Shown: positions 1-9,137 of the stretch, piece after piece
Position numbering within the stretch: the first letter of the stretch is position 1
Layout of the letters: each line of letters starts with the position of its first letter
Source of the DNA: Nothopassalora personata
Taxonomy: Eukaryota; Ascomycota; Dothideomycetes; Mycosphaerellales; Mycosphaerellaceae
Reading direction: 5' to 3'
DNA: 64,000 bases
NCBI GenBank assembly: GCA_033816765.1
Contig: CM066291.1
Location: 868,001 to 932,000, forward strand
Translations under genes and position numbers: made by a program
Notes under the pieces: generated by a model
The model's input: the letters and a program-made list of their open reading frames with translations, nothing else
Databases searched by the model: none
Told to the model about the DNA's origin: nothing

Positions 1-576
1 AGAGGTCCTGGAGAGAGGTGTAGGTTAGGAGGTAGGTGGTGGTGAGATGAAGGTCAGGAGAAGGAGAAGGAGAAGGAGCAGTACCTGATAGCATCGCGTT
101 GGACGCTCCACTTGGACGTTGCAGATTTCTTCGAGGAAATCTTCGGCGGCGGCCGAGTCTTCGAAGAGGTTGAGCTGATTGATGATAAGGGATTAGCTAA
201 ACCCTAGTAGTAAACACTAAATCATATTTCTCATCTTGCGAGTAGCGAGTAATGTCGCCATCTTACGACGGACGGCTGTGGCCATTTGGACTTATACCTC
301 TGTGCGGATATTCGTCAAGCACTCAATCAAACAATCTGCAATTCGCCATTCGATTGTTGAAGTCCTGTCTGAGCCCGTAGGGATTGAGATTTGGGAGAGG
401 AGCGTTCCGATAAAGTTGGTGTAGCTCAAGGCATAGAGGCGGTCTTGAGCTAGCCAGTGCTTGAGCTTGGGGAGTGGAAGTGAGGATGTAGCGGCTGCTT
501 GGAGGAATGGATGGGTCGTTGCCTTCTGTAGTGATGCTTCGTCTAGCTTCAGTAGGTGAGAGGTGAGTGAAGGCAT
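1..576 (-). CDS. TENA/THI-4-like (haem-oxygenase-fold) protein, 3' part off the window
   Basis: Partial gene reading leftwards off the window. Exon 1 is 576-298 (93 codons), exon 2 is 174-85 (30 codons), and exon 3 begins at 7. Intron 1 (297-175) has donor GTATAAGT and acceptor CAATCAG. Intron 2 (84-8) starts GTACTG and ends CTCCAG with a CTAAC branch site. I start at 576 (MPSLTSHLL) because the longer frame upstream has no family-like sequence. The visible protein has the TENA N-terminal pattern: HPFLQAAA, then LKHWLAQDRLYALSYTNFIG, then a helix of the type FEDSAAAEDFLEEI. TENA/THI-4 proteins are helical bundles, and some are thiaminase II enzymes that salvage thiamine pyrimidines. The catalytic Cys and the C-terminal half are outside the window, so enzyme activity cannot be judged. 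Family call fairly sure, function open. Confidence 0.72.
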
Positions 577-891
577 GCTTGCTAGTGTGTTGTTGCCGCG
601 ACGTTGTGAGTGATTTTTAGTGTGCAAAGTACAATCCAAGCCAAGTTGATGATGTCAAATAGTGGGATGCCTAACAAATGAAAAGAAAAAGAGAGACTGT
701 AACATAGAAGGTCCATCGGCACCAGCTCCAAGCATGAAGCAGGATCTTGAAATGACGTCGGCATAATAGCGGCTGCGTGTGTCCCAAGCGGAAAGCTAAT
801 GACACTGACAAAAGAGGGCTGGGGGATGGTATGAACTAGGGCACTTCTCATGCGGGTATCATTACAACATCTATTCTTTACATGGAGTCTT
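577..891. other. Intergenic: BRR2 3' flank and TENA-like gene promoter
   Basis: About 315 bp between two genes on the same (minus) strand. Overlapping short ORFs here are frame shadows. I see no repeat, RNA gene or clear regulatory motif. Confidence 0.5.
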
Positions 892-3800
892 TTACTCTTC
901 CTCTTCTTCCTCCTCATCCTCCTCCATGCCCTCAGCGGCATCGACCTCAAATGTCGGAGCTTGATCCACTCCGACGTAGCTATCGCTCATCAAAAACAAC
1001 GTCAGGTTGTGCTTCCCAGGAGTTGGGAGCACAATTTCCAGCTTGGCATTGAGCTGCTTGACGATTGTGACCCTCTTGATAGCCAGCAATGTCCGCGTGC
1101 TCTCCTCTCCAACAACGAGCCACCAGTTCTCGGTCTTCTCAGCCGGGTAAAACGGAGCGTGTACCTGGAGGTTCGGCTCCTCATCCTCTTCCAATTGGCG
1201 CTGAATCGAGACGTTGACGTAGCTTGGCTGACCAGAAGCAACGTTCTCCGCATCGTCGAGCTCGAAATCCATCTCGACGTTAGGATATCTCTCATTGATG
1301 AAGCCAGCCGCATCGGCCAACTGCTTGTTGCCAAACTGTAGGCCTTCCATGAGGTTCTTGTAGTTCGGATTCTCATCAGGGTCCATGGCATCCTGGAACT
1401 CGAAGACGTCCTTGATCGAGTACTTGCCGCAGACATCGATCTTGTCGTCGTCGAAGTGAGGAATTTGCTTGAGTGGTGAGTCGCGATCCCACATGGCTTG
1501 GACAACCATCTGACTGATTTCCATGGCGCTCATGGCGTTGAGGTGACCTTCTGACGACAAGACGTCAACACAGGCACTGAGCAAGTTGAGCACTTTGCGC
1601 AATATGACTTCCTGGTCTTTGGCGAGATCTGTCGGCAGCTGCATGCGTGAGAAGTGCGCCTGCAGGAGCACGAATGCCTTGAAATGAGGCGACTCGAAGT
1701 TGACCTCAGATAGCTTGACAGGACACCTATCGTAGATGCGCTGTAGGGCGTGCTCTTCGTGCCGGCGGATCTGGATGTCTTCAAACTCGGTCGCAGCAGT
1801 CACAATCTCGAGGATGCCCTTGAGCTTCGTGCCGCGCTTGAGGGAAAGCAGAAGGGTCTGCATCGTGATGAATGAAATGTTGTAGTACGCTGCAATCATT
1901 GCTGCATTCAGAGGCGTGATCGTGTCTTCGTCCTCATCGAGCTCGATGATCTTGGCGTCATTGAGGTCCTTCAGTGTGCTTTCGACCTGCTCCGACAGAT
2001 ATGCGCTCAAGCCCTCGTGAGAAGTATCTGTCAGCCCGTAGAAACTTGGGTTGGCAAGCAGCCTTCGGTAGAAGTATGTATAGGTCGTCCAGTCCACTGC
2101 GTCCTGGGTCGATTCGATAGTCTTAGTGCTGATCTCTGTCACGAAAGCATCGTGCAGGTAAGACTGCAACTGACTCTCGATCGGTAATGCTTCGGCCAAG
2201 AACTTTTTGTAGTAAGTGCGCTTGACGTCTGGACACATGAGTACACCACGAGAGTCCTTGTCTTCTGCAGGCCGGCCAGCCTTGCCAAACATCTGCAAAA
2301 CTTCGCTGATGGGATAGTCGATGTATCGATGCTCACGGCCCTCGAAGAACTGTGTGCCCATCACGACGACAAGGTGTGCGGTGCTTTGAATTTCCCAGCA
2401 ACAGTCGCGAGACACGAGCAGCACCTGTGCGGCTCCCTGGCTGAACAGTGACTCTACAATGCGCTTATCGGACTCGCTGAGTGCCTCGTGGTAGTATGCG
2501 ATACCGTGTGCCAGGGAGTCGGCTAGTGATCGTTCCTTTACTCTGCCAAGGATTGGTGCAAGTTGTTCAGAATCGGTGTGGAGGAAGCGATCCTCGTCGT
2601 CATCTGCTACACATGCTGACAGTAGATCCTGAGCGGTGGCGCGAACCTGCTTCCGGCTGGGGACAAAGATCATGGCAGGCTTCTCTGGCGCGTACTGCAG
2701 GATAGCCTGGTAGGTTGGCTTTGTCATGGCCAACATCAGCGAAGGGAAATGCGGGATGTTGAAAGTCTGCAGATGCAAGTTCAACGGCAGAGGGCGGTTG
2801 TTCGGGCTGAAGTTGAAGATCGTGTGCTTGCTGCAACCGATCCACTCTCCGATGTCTCTGGCATTTGAGAGGGATACACTGAGGCCAATGGTGCGCAGAT
2901 CATTCTCAAGCTGCACTTTGATAGCTTGAGAGCGCGACATAACAGCTTCGTAGGTGTAGCCACCCTGCCCACCAAGCATGTGCAGATCATCGGCGATGAT
3001 GAGTCCGACATTTTGGACGTTCTTTCGTCGTTGCCACTGTCGAGACATCATGTCCCATTGCACTGGTGTTGCGAGTATGAGATCGCCCTCGGCGAGCAGC
3101 TTCAAATCAGCAGTCGTCTCGCCAGTGAGCTTGACTATTGACTTGCCGCCAGCCAAAGAGCCCAGTCTGGCCTGCCACGCCTTATGTCGTGCATCGACCT
3201 GGGTCTGGAAAGGCGCAATGTAGACGGCCTTCGTTCCGTTGGCGTTGGTGAAGTGCCTGAGCAATGCGAACTCGGCACAGACGGTCTTGCCGCTGCCTGT
3301 AGGTGCACCCACAAAGACGTTGTCATCGGTTTGATACAACGCGTTGAAGGCCTGAGTCTGGATCTTGTTGAACTGTGACCAATCTTGGAACAGATCGACG
3401 TACTCGTCTTTCTTCAACGCTGCGACAGGCAGAGGCTGCATATCAAGAAGTGGTGTGTGGGGTGGGAACTTCTCAGGCAAAGACAGCTTCTGGAAAGATA
3501 GTGTGAGCTTGCTCTCGGCATGCATCCACCTATCGCTGAATACCGAGATGAAGTAATTCGGCGGCATCGGTTCCGTGATGGGCACCGTGAACTCGACGAT
3601 ATGCTCATTCATCTCGGCCGTGGCGTAGTCCTTGCGGAGCACGAATTGATCGTGGAACAGAATGTCTTCGCCATCGCAGTCCTCGAGCATGATCCAGAAG
3701 AGCTCGCTGCCGTGGTGAACATTGTCATCCCACTCAAACCGTGGCGTCAGGGTCAGCTCCACCTTGAGCATGCTCCGAGTGATGGGCTGGCACTGTGCTT

Positions 3801-6800
3801 GGATGTCCAGTCGAGGGAACTTCGCGATCATGTTGCAAACTTGGCGACCCTGTTTTTGCATTCCAAGCAGCTCGCCCATGCGGGGTGGGTCAAGGTCGAA
3901 GTAGCTTGACCACGGGACATCGATACGCTCGGCCTTCTTGATAATCTCAGGCGGACAGTCTAGGAACTGTCGCAGTGGTGTCATCGTCGGCCACATACGC
4001 TTCTCTGCCGTCTTGCAGAGGTCAAGTGCGTCCTTGGCTACTGAAGACCAACCTTTCTTCAATGCAATCTCGAAGATCGCGCGCAGAATACGACCAGCTG
4101 ATTGTGTCACATACACAAGATCTGCCATAAGCGCGAGACCTTCCAACTTCAGTCGGCTGACGTATGCTTGGAGGAGCACGTTGATCTTGCACTGAGGCTC
4201 ATCAATCGTCTCCTTGACTGGTATCGGTACACGTCCCAGTAACTTCGCCAGCTCCAGCTTCTCGTCTTGTCGCACTGGAATGTACTTGAACTCATCACTG
4301 AGCGCAAATATTCTAAAGAGCTCGATCGGGCTAGTAGCTGGCTGGATGTGCATGTTGTATGTCAGCATGCTGTTGTGTGTGATGTAATAGTGACTTGCGA
4401 CACGGCCCAGATCTGTCGACTGAAGACGGCCAGTCTTCCTATCGTACTTGATCAAGTTTGCCTTTTCCAGCACAGCAGCGGCAGAGTGGATCAGGTCTAC
4501 TCGCCTCTGCTCCAGGGTCGGGTCTTCCTCGATATCTTGCCCAACCTGATAGAGAGTAGGTGTGCGTAGCATACGGACGAAGAGGTAGGTGTAGCCGAGC
4601 CATTCCACGCCTTCATCGCGTGTCCTGATGTTGCCTAGCACGATCTCAGCGTTGAGGTTGTCGGCTAGTCTAGATACGAACTGCGACTCGATCGGTAGTT
4701 GCTGGTTCATCAGCGACAAATAGTACTGAATCTCAGTCTGGGTCGTGATGATGATGCCTTCACCATACGTGTCGTACTGGGGACGACCGGCACGACCCAG
4801 CATTTGAAGCACATCCTGTGGACTGAGCTCGACCCATGAACCCTTCTCAGGAGAGTAGATCTGCGTGCCCTTGATGATGACGGTATGTGCTGGCAAATTG
4901 ACACCCCAGGCGAGCGTAGCTGTGCACACCAGAACCTGGATAGCACCATCTGCGAAAAGATCTTCGACAGCTGTTCTGTCGGCTCTGCTCATACCAGCGT
5001 GATGGATACCAAAGCCGTACGGCAGCACGTCCTTGAGATCAGTGTTGGTGACGCTTTCAGCCTCTTCTCGCAAGATTTCACGGCTAGCTTGATCTGTTCG
5101 AAGGATTTGGGCAATCTTGTCTTCTTCGAGCGCCTTATCACGAATATACTTTGCCGTTTTCGCAGTTTCCTTCCGTGAGTGCACGAAGATAAGCATTTGG
5201 TTCTTGTTTTGTCCGACTTGCTCAAGAGTCTTGTTGTAGCAGACATCGTTCATGGTCTTGAGCTGCTTGATGGCCTTCTTGTCGGTCACCCCGATGAATT
5301 CTTGCTTCAGTGGGCACGGTCGGAATGTGCCGTCGAAGTGGAACAGATCCTTCTGAGTGTCCACGCGCAGGAAAGTCGCTACATCTCGATAGTTGGGGAG
5401 AGTAGCAGACAGTCCGACGATTCGAACAGGATCGCCAATCTGTTCGGTGCGTCGAATGGTCCTGGAAACAATACTCTCGAGGACAGGTCCCCTGTCATCG
5501 TGAAGAAGATGAATTTCGTCAATACAGATCAGGCGCACCAGATTTGTGTAGCTTATATCCGTAGCCTTCCTCGTGATGACGTCCCATTTCTCGGGAGTCG
5601 TGACGATGACCTGAGTGTCCGCGATCTGCTGCTTTGTAAGCTGTCTGTCACCAGTAAGCTCAGATACAGTGATGCCGTATGGTTTTAGACGAGCGCCAAA
5701 GTTGCCCACTTGTTCTTGGACCAGAGCCTTGAGTGGAGCAATGTAAATGATCTTGAACTCATCCAGGTTGATTTCGCCCGTCCGGGGATCGCGGTGCTTA
5801 CCGATCTCACGCAGCATGGTTAGCATCGCAACGTTGGTCTTTCCGGATCCGGTGGGAGCACAAATCAACATGTTGCCATCGCCCTCGAACGCTGAAGAAT
5901 AACACTCCGTCTGAATTCTATTGAGTGAGGTGGAGCTGCCGAAACCAGTCCTGGCCCAGGCGGGAAGATCTGACGTAGGGATCAAAGGCCTTTCGTTCGC
6001 GTTTGGCTTTCGCTTAGGCGCAGGAACATGAATCTCTTCCCACCCCTTGAAAGTCCGCTTCACAGAGCCGGCAGGTAGCTTGACGTTCTGGTTGGTCATC
6101 AGATGGTTGCCCGCGTCAAACTTGAGGTCGTCCAAGTTCAGCGTCTTCCTGGGTTGCAGACCGCCCTGGAGACCATCCTTCTTAACCTCTTCTTCTTCGT
6201 CCTTGACCGGTAATTTGGCGTCCAGCTCCATGGCATCTATGTTGACTTTGATCTTTGGCGCAGCCTTCGCAGGTGCCTCGTCTCGACCGCGAAGTTCCTT
6301 GAGTATGCTCGCGTGACCAGCATTGACCATCTCTTTCTCCAACGCTACGCGCGAGGCTTCGTCTTCTGCAACTCTCCGCCACCTAGTCACCCAAACAACC
6401 TTGTCTCTGTTCTTTACCAGCTTTCCAACCAGTTCGTGGTGTTCGTAGTCGAAGAGCTCCATGAGGTCGTTCTCGACACCTCGCAGTGGCTTCTCTTCAC
6501 CAGAATCGTCCAGTCCAGACATGATTGATTCGGCTTCCTTGGTCTTCTCCGTCTGCGTATGTGCGTCCTCGTATATTTGACCAATTTGCCGTTGTAGCCA
6601 GTATGCGTCGATCTCATGTGCGGGCACAAAGTTCGGATCCTTGTCCTCCTTAGTACCTCGTCGTGGCTTGCTCTCAATGACCATGCCATCGTCTGATTCA
6701 TCTTCTTGGTCTCCGTCGGCTTGAGCTGGCGGACCTGCGCCATCTTCTGCGACTTCTTCTGTGCCCATCGCGAGATCGTCTTCCGACTCTTCATCCTCAT

Positions 6801-7503
6801 CGCGAACCTCGAAAGTCTGATTATGATCTTCGCCTTCCGACTCATCACCAAAATCGACTGCGACACCGTTGTTCTCGTCCAAGTCTGCGTCTTCGCCTCC
6901 TTCGGCCATTTCCTCATCATCATCTTGTTGATCGTAATCGGTGATCTTCTTGCCTAAATTCACCAACTGGTTGAATTCTTTGCTCGAAGTCGTGATGCCA
7001 AGGATGTCGTCGATCTCCTTCTTCTTGTCAAAGTCCTTCATGTTGTCATCCTTGAGGTATTCCAGGATAGAGTCCGTCGCAGAAGCTGTCACAGCGAGAC
7101 CGTAGTCGCCGCCCATCTTCTGCGCGACATTCGTAGAGATCAAGTCGTAGACGTCCTTGGTCGCGGCTGTCCGAGGTCGATACCGCAGACCCTCGATGTT
7201 CATATCCTGCGCACTCAGCACACCAGCAGCTCTTGAGCTCTGCACTGGCTCCGTTCGCTTCCTCTTTCGCGCCTGCTCTGGTGGCGCGGCAGAAACTGGT
7301 GCCTTTTCTCGCGCCGTCCGCGAGCCCATCTCGCTGAGGTTGATCCGTCCTGCCAACGATTCCGGGTCGCCTGTCGTCTCATCGCCGCGCCTGGAAACGA
7401 ATCTGCGGTCGGCCTGCAGGACCAAGTTGGACATGGCTCCATATTTGTACTGGGCCAAGTTGTTGTCGGCCCCATCGCCACCCTTTCCCTTGTTGCCCGA
7501 CAT
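892..7503 (-). CDS. BRR2: Pre-mRNA-splicing helicase BRR2 (U5 snRNP, Ski2-like DExH box)
   Basis: Single uninterrupted ORF of 2203 residues; yeast Brr2 and human SNRNP200 are about 2140-2160. BRR2 unwinds U4/U6 snRNA to activate the spliceosome and sits in the U5 snRNP. The long acidic N-terminal region matches the family plug/PWI part. Cassette 1 is canonical: Walker A APTGSGKT near residue 551, DEIH near 661, QMLGRAGRP near 902, followed by a Sec63 unit to about 1310. Cassette 2 keeps GAPTGSGKT near 1401 but has DDLH near 1505 and QMFGKAGRP near 1741, the degenerate second cassette typical of BRR2, followed by the second Sec63 unit. The protein ends in a Glu-rich tail (about ten acidic residues). 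A 6.6-kb intronless splicing-factor gene is notable beside its intron-rich neighbours. It shares a 265-bp promoter gap with the divergent ChaC gene. Confidence 0.97.
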   Translation of the reverse strand: MSGNKGKGGDGADNNLAQYKYGAMSNLVLQADRRFVSRRGDETTGDPESLAGRINLSEMGSRTAREKAPVSAAPPEQARKRKRTEPVQSSRAAGVLSAQDMNIEGLRYRPRTAATKDVYDLISTNVAQKMGGDYGLAVTASATDSILEYLKDDNMKDFDKKKEIDDILGITTSSKEFNQLVNLGKKITDYDQQDDDEEMAEGGEDADLDENNGVAVDFGDESEGEDHNQTFEVRDEDEESEDDLAMGTEEVAEDGAGPPAQADGDQEDESDDGMVIESKPRRGTKEDKDPNFVPAHEIDAYWLQRQIGQIYEDAHTQTEKTKEAESIMSGLDDSGEEKPLRGVENDLMELFDYEHHELVGKLVKNRDKVVWVTRWRRVAEDEASRVALEKEMVNAGHASILKELRGRDEAPAKAAPKIKVNIDAMELDAKLPVKDEEEEVKKDGLQGGLQPRKTLNLDDLKFDAGNHLMTNQNVKLPAGSVKRTFKGWEEIHVPAPKRKPNANERPLIPTSDLPAWARTGFGSSTSLNRIQTECYSSAFEGDGNMLICAPTGSGKTNVAMLTMLREIGKHRDPRTGEINLDEFKIIYIAPLKALVQEQVGNFGARLKPYGITVSELTGDRQLTKQQIADTQVIVTTPEKWDVITRKATDISYTNLVRLICIDEIHLLHDDRGPVLESIVSRTIRRTEQIGDPVRIVGLSATLPNYRDVATFLRVDTQKDLFHFDGTFRPCPLKQEFIGVTDKKAIKQLKTMNDVCYNKTLEQVGQNKNQMLIFVHSRKETAKTAKYIRDKALEEDKIAQILRTDQASREILREEAESVTNTDLKDVLPYGFGIHHAGMSRADRTAVEDLFADGAIQVLVCTATLAWGVNLPAHTVIIKGTQIYSPEKGSWVELSPQDVLQMLGRAGRPQYDTYGEGIIITTQTEIQYYLSLMNQQLPIESQFVSRLADNLNAEIVLGNIRTRDEGVEWLGYTYLFVRMLRTPTLYQVGQDIEEDPTLEQRRVDLIHSAAAVLEKANLIKYDRKTGRLQSTDLGRVASHYYITHNSMLTYNMHIQPATSPIELFRIFALSDEFKYIPVRQDEKLELAKLLGRVPIPVKETIDEPQCKINVLLQAYVSRLKLEGLALMADLVYVTQSAGRILRAIFEIALKKGWSSVAKDALDLCKTAEKRMWPTMTPLRQFLDCPPEIIKKAERIDVPWSSYFDLDPPRMGELLGMQKQGRQVCNMIAKFPRLDIQAQCQPITRSMLKVELTLTPRFEWDDNVHHGSELFWIMLEDCDGEDILFHDQFVLRKDYATAEMNEHIVEFTVPITEPMPPNYFISVFSDRWMHAESKLTLSFQKLSLPEKFPPHTPLLDMQPLPVAALKKDEYVDLFQDWSQFNKIQTQAFNALYQTDDNVFVGAPTGSGKTVCAEFALLRHFTNANGTKAVYIAPFQTQVDARHKAWQARLGSLAGGKSIVKLTGETTADLKLLAEGDLILATPVQWDMMSRQWQRRKNVQNVGLIIADDLHMLGGQGGYTYEAVMSRSQAIKVQLENDLRTIGLSVSLSNARDIGEWIGCSKHTIFNFSPNNRPLPLNLHLQTFNIPHFPSLMLAMTKPTYQAILQYAPEKPAMIFVPSRKQVRATAQDLLSACVADDDEDRFLHTDSEQLAPILGRVKERSLADSLAHGIAYYHEALSESDKRIVESLFSQGAAQVLLVSRDCCWEIQSTAHLVVVMGTQFFEGREHRYIDYPISEVLQMFGKAGRPAEDKDSRGVLMCPDVKRTYYKKFLAEALPIESQLQSYLHDAFVTEISTKTIESTQDAVDWTTYTYFYRRLLANPSFYGLTDTSHEGLSAYLSEQVESTLKDLNDAKIIELDEDEDTITPLNAAMIAAYYNISFITMQTLLLSLKRGTKLKGILEIVTAATEFEDIQIRRHEEHALQRIYDRCPVKLSEVNFESPHFKAFVLLQAHFSRMQLPTDLAKDQEVILRKVLNLLSACVDVLSSEGHLNAMSAMEISQMVVQAMWDRDSPLKQIPHFDDDKIDVCGKYSIKDVFEFQDAMDPDENPNYKNLMEGLQFGNKQLADAAGFINERYPNVEMDFELDDAENVASGQPSYVNVSIQRQLEEDEEPNLQVHAPFYPAEKTENWWLVVGEESTRTLLAIKRVTIVKQLNAKLEIVLPTPGKHNLTLFLMSDSYVGVDQAPTFEVDAAEGMEEDEEEEEEE

Positions 7504-7768
7504 GCCGCACTATGTCGCCGCTGGTCTGCAGCGGTAACGGCAAGAAAAGAAAGGAAAGGTTGTTTTGTGAGTGACTCTATGAGTCGTGGTGAGTGGAAGT
7601 GAAGCAGAACTACCTGATGTCGCGAAAGCCAGTAGAAAATTGATTAGGCCGTTTAAGCTTCTACGCATGACTCGTGCGAAGATCGGACTGTCGGAATTAG
7701 TCCTCAGTGCTCACCACCATATAGACGTACTCAACTTGCATCCATTTTACAACATATCATATTATATC
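7504..7768. promoter_or_regulatory. Bidirectional promoter interval between BRR2 and the ChaC gene
   Basis: A 265-bp gap between two divergent start codons. A T/A-rich run (about 7750-7768) lies directly before the ChaC ATG. No specific factor site is claimed. Confidence 0.5.
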
Positions 7769-8701
7769 ATGGCGGAGAATGGAGAAGAAGATCTATGGCT
7801 TTTTGGATATGGGTAAAGTCAGGAAATCCTGAGCCATATGGTGACAGTCGCTCATGATCGCACAGAAGTTTGATTTGGAAGCCACCACCAGATTATGGTA
7901 GGCAACTACTGTGTCGGTGAGAGAATCTAGACTGACGTACAATGCCATTCCAGATCTGAGGCTTCCCGGCTATATAGAAGGCTATGTCCGTCGATTTTGG
8001 CAGGTAAGTCCACATGCTCCCATCGATATTCACTGCAAGCTGACCTCGGTACGCACAGGCCAGGTAAGCACAGGCCAAGTCAATCACTAGCACCAAATCT
8101 CACACGATCCAGCGAGGACCATCGCGGCACGCCAGAAGCACCAGGCCGCGTCTGCACCCTCATCGACCGCAAGCTCTGGGAAACTCTCACAGACCAGCAC
8201 GCCTCAGCACCACCCAAGACCTGGGGCGCAGCCTACCGCATCCCAGCCGCCAAAGTCCCCCAAGTACGCGAATACATGAACATCCGCGAAATCAACGGCT
8301 ACAGCATGCAAAACGTGCCCTTCGTCCAACCCTCCTCCTCCTCCTCCTCCTCCAACAACAACAACAAGAAGAAGAAAGCCGACGACATGTCCGCCACGTA
8401 CCAAAACGTGCACCTCCCCTCAAGCATCGCCCCCGACGGCAAAACAATAAAATGTCTCGTCTACATCGGCCTCCCCGATAACCCCCAATTCCTCGGACCT
8501 CAAGATCCCCAAGCGTTGGCAGAGCACATCGTCAAGTCCCGAGGCCCGAGCGGCGAGAATAAAGATTATCTGTACGAGCTTGATGCGGCGCTGCAGGATT
8601 TGAGTCCGGAGAGTAGAGACGAACATGTCAGTGATTTAGCGAGGAGATGTAGGCAGATTGAGTTTAATGAGGGGATGAAGGCGAATGCGAGGTGTGCGTG
8701 A
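7769..8701 (+). CDS. ChaC-type glutathione-specific gamma-glutamylcyclotransferase
   Basis: Exons by splice signal and frame: 7769-7812, 7866-7897, 7954-8003, a 5-nt microexon 8059-8063 (GCCAG), and 8113-8701; 239 residues. ChaC enzymes cleave glutathione to 5-oxoproline and Cys-Gly in the cytosol. Family marks are FGYGSLIW (residues 12-19, the substrate loop), GYIEGYVRRFWQ, the join ASEDHRGTP across the microexon, and YMNIREINGY, which carries the expected catalytic Glu. A low-complexity insert of Ser, Asn and Lys follows NVPFVQP. The microexon is supported because two flanking introns have strong GTAAG donors and CAG acceptors and the splice rebuilds the family consensus exactly. The alternative single intron 8004-8068 uses a TAAG acceptor and adds about 15 residues inside a conserved block. 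The enzyme's product is the substrate of the 5-oxoprolinase at 45-49 kb. Confidence 0.9.
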
Positions 8702-9137
8702 GATTGAGAGGAGACGAATGTTAGAGTTGATAGAGAATGAGGTATGAGTGAGGAGAGGAATGGTCAACATCTAGTACCTCCTGGGAAACTTCCAAGTCAC
8801 AGACTCGGCTACAATTCACAGAATCCATACACCATTTGGCGGCAACATAAGGACGTGGGAACAGGGCCGACTCCATTGCACAGATACGAGCAATGAGTGG
8901 ATAAATATTGTATCATCTTCATCATCACGCCGCAGACCCCCCTCCCTGATTGCGCCGCGTAATGACCCACCCAATCCGCGTAGTATGCCATACAATTCGA
9001 TACACATTGTCATCGTCAAATCGCTCACGGGAGTACACCACCTGTCCATGAATACCGGATTCATTCTTAAAGCCCTGTCCGTCGTGCCACCCACGACAGC
9101 ATTACAACTTATGATAATCCACTGTTGTCTCCCCGTA
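8702..9137. other. Intergenic between convergent ChaC and RLM1 3' ends
   Basis: About 436 bp shared 3' flank of two convergent genes. Only frame-shadow ORFs seen; no repeat or RNA gene recognised. Confidence 0.5.

Noticed and set aside
850..1341. 163-codon plus-strand ORF and many similar ones over BRR2
   Set aside because: Antisense shadows of the BRR2 reading frame.
8069..8112. Extra 15 residues in the ChaC protein by a single intron 8004-8068
   Set aside because: Needs a TAAG acceptor and disrupts the WQ-x-S-x-DHRG block; the microexon model fits signals and family better.
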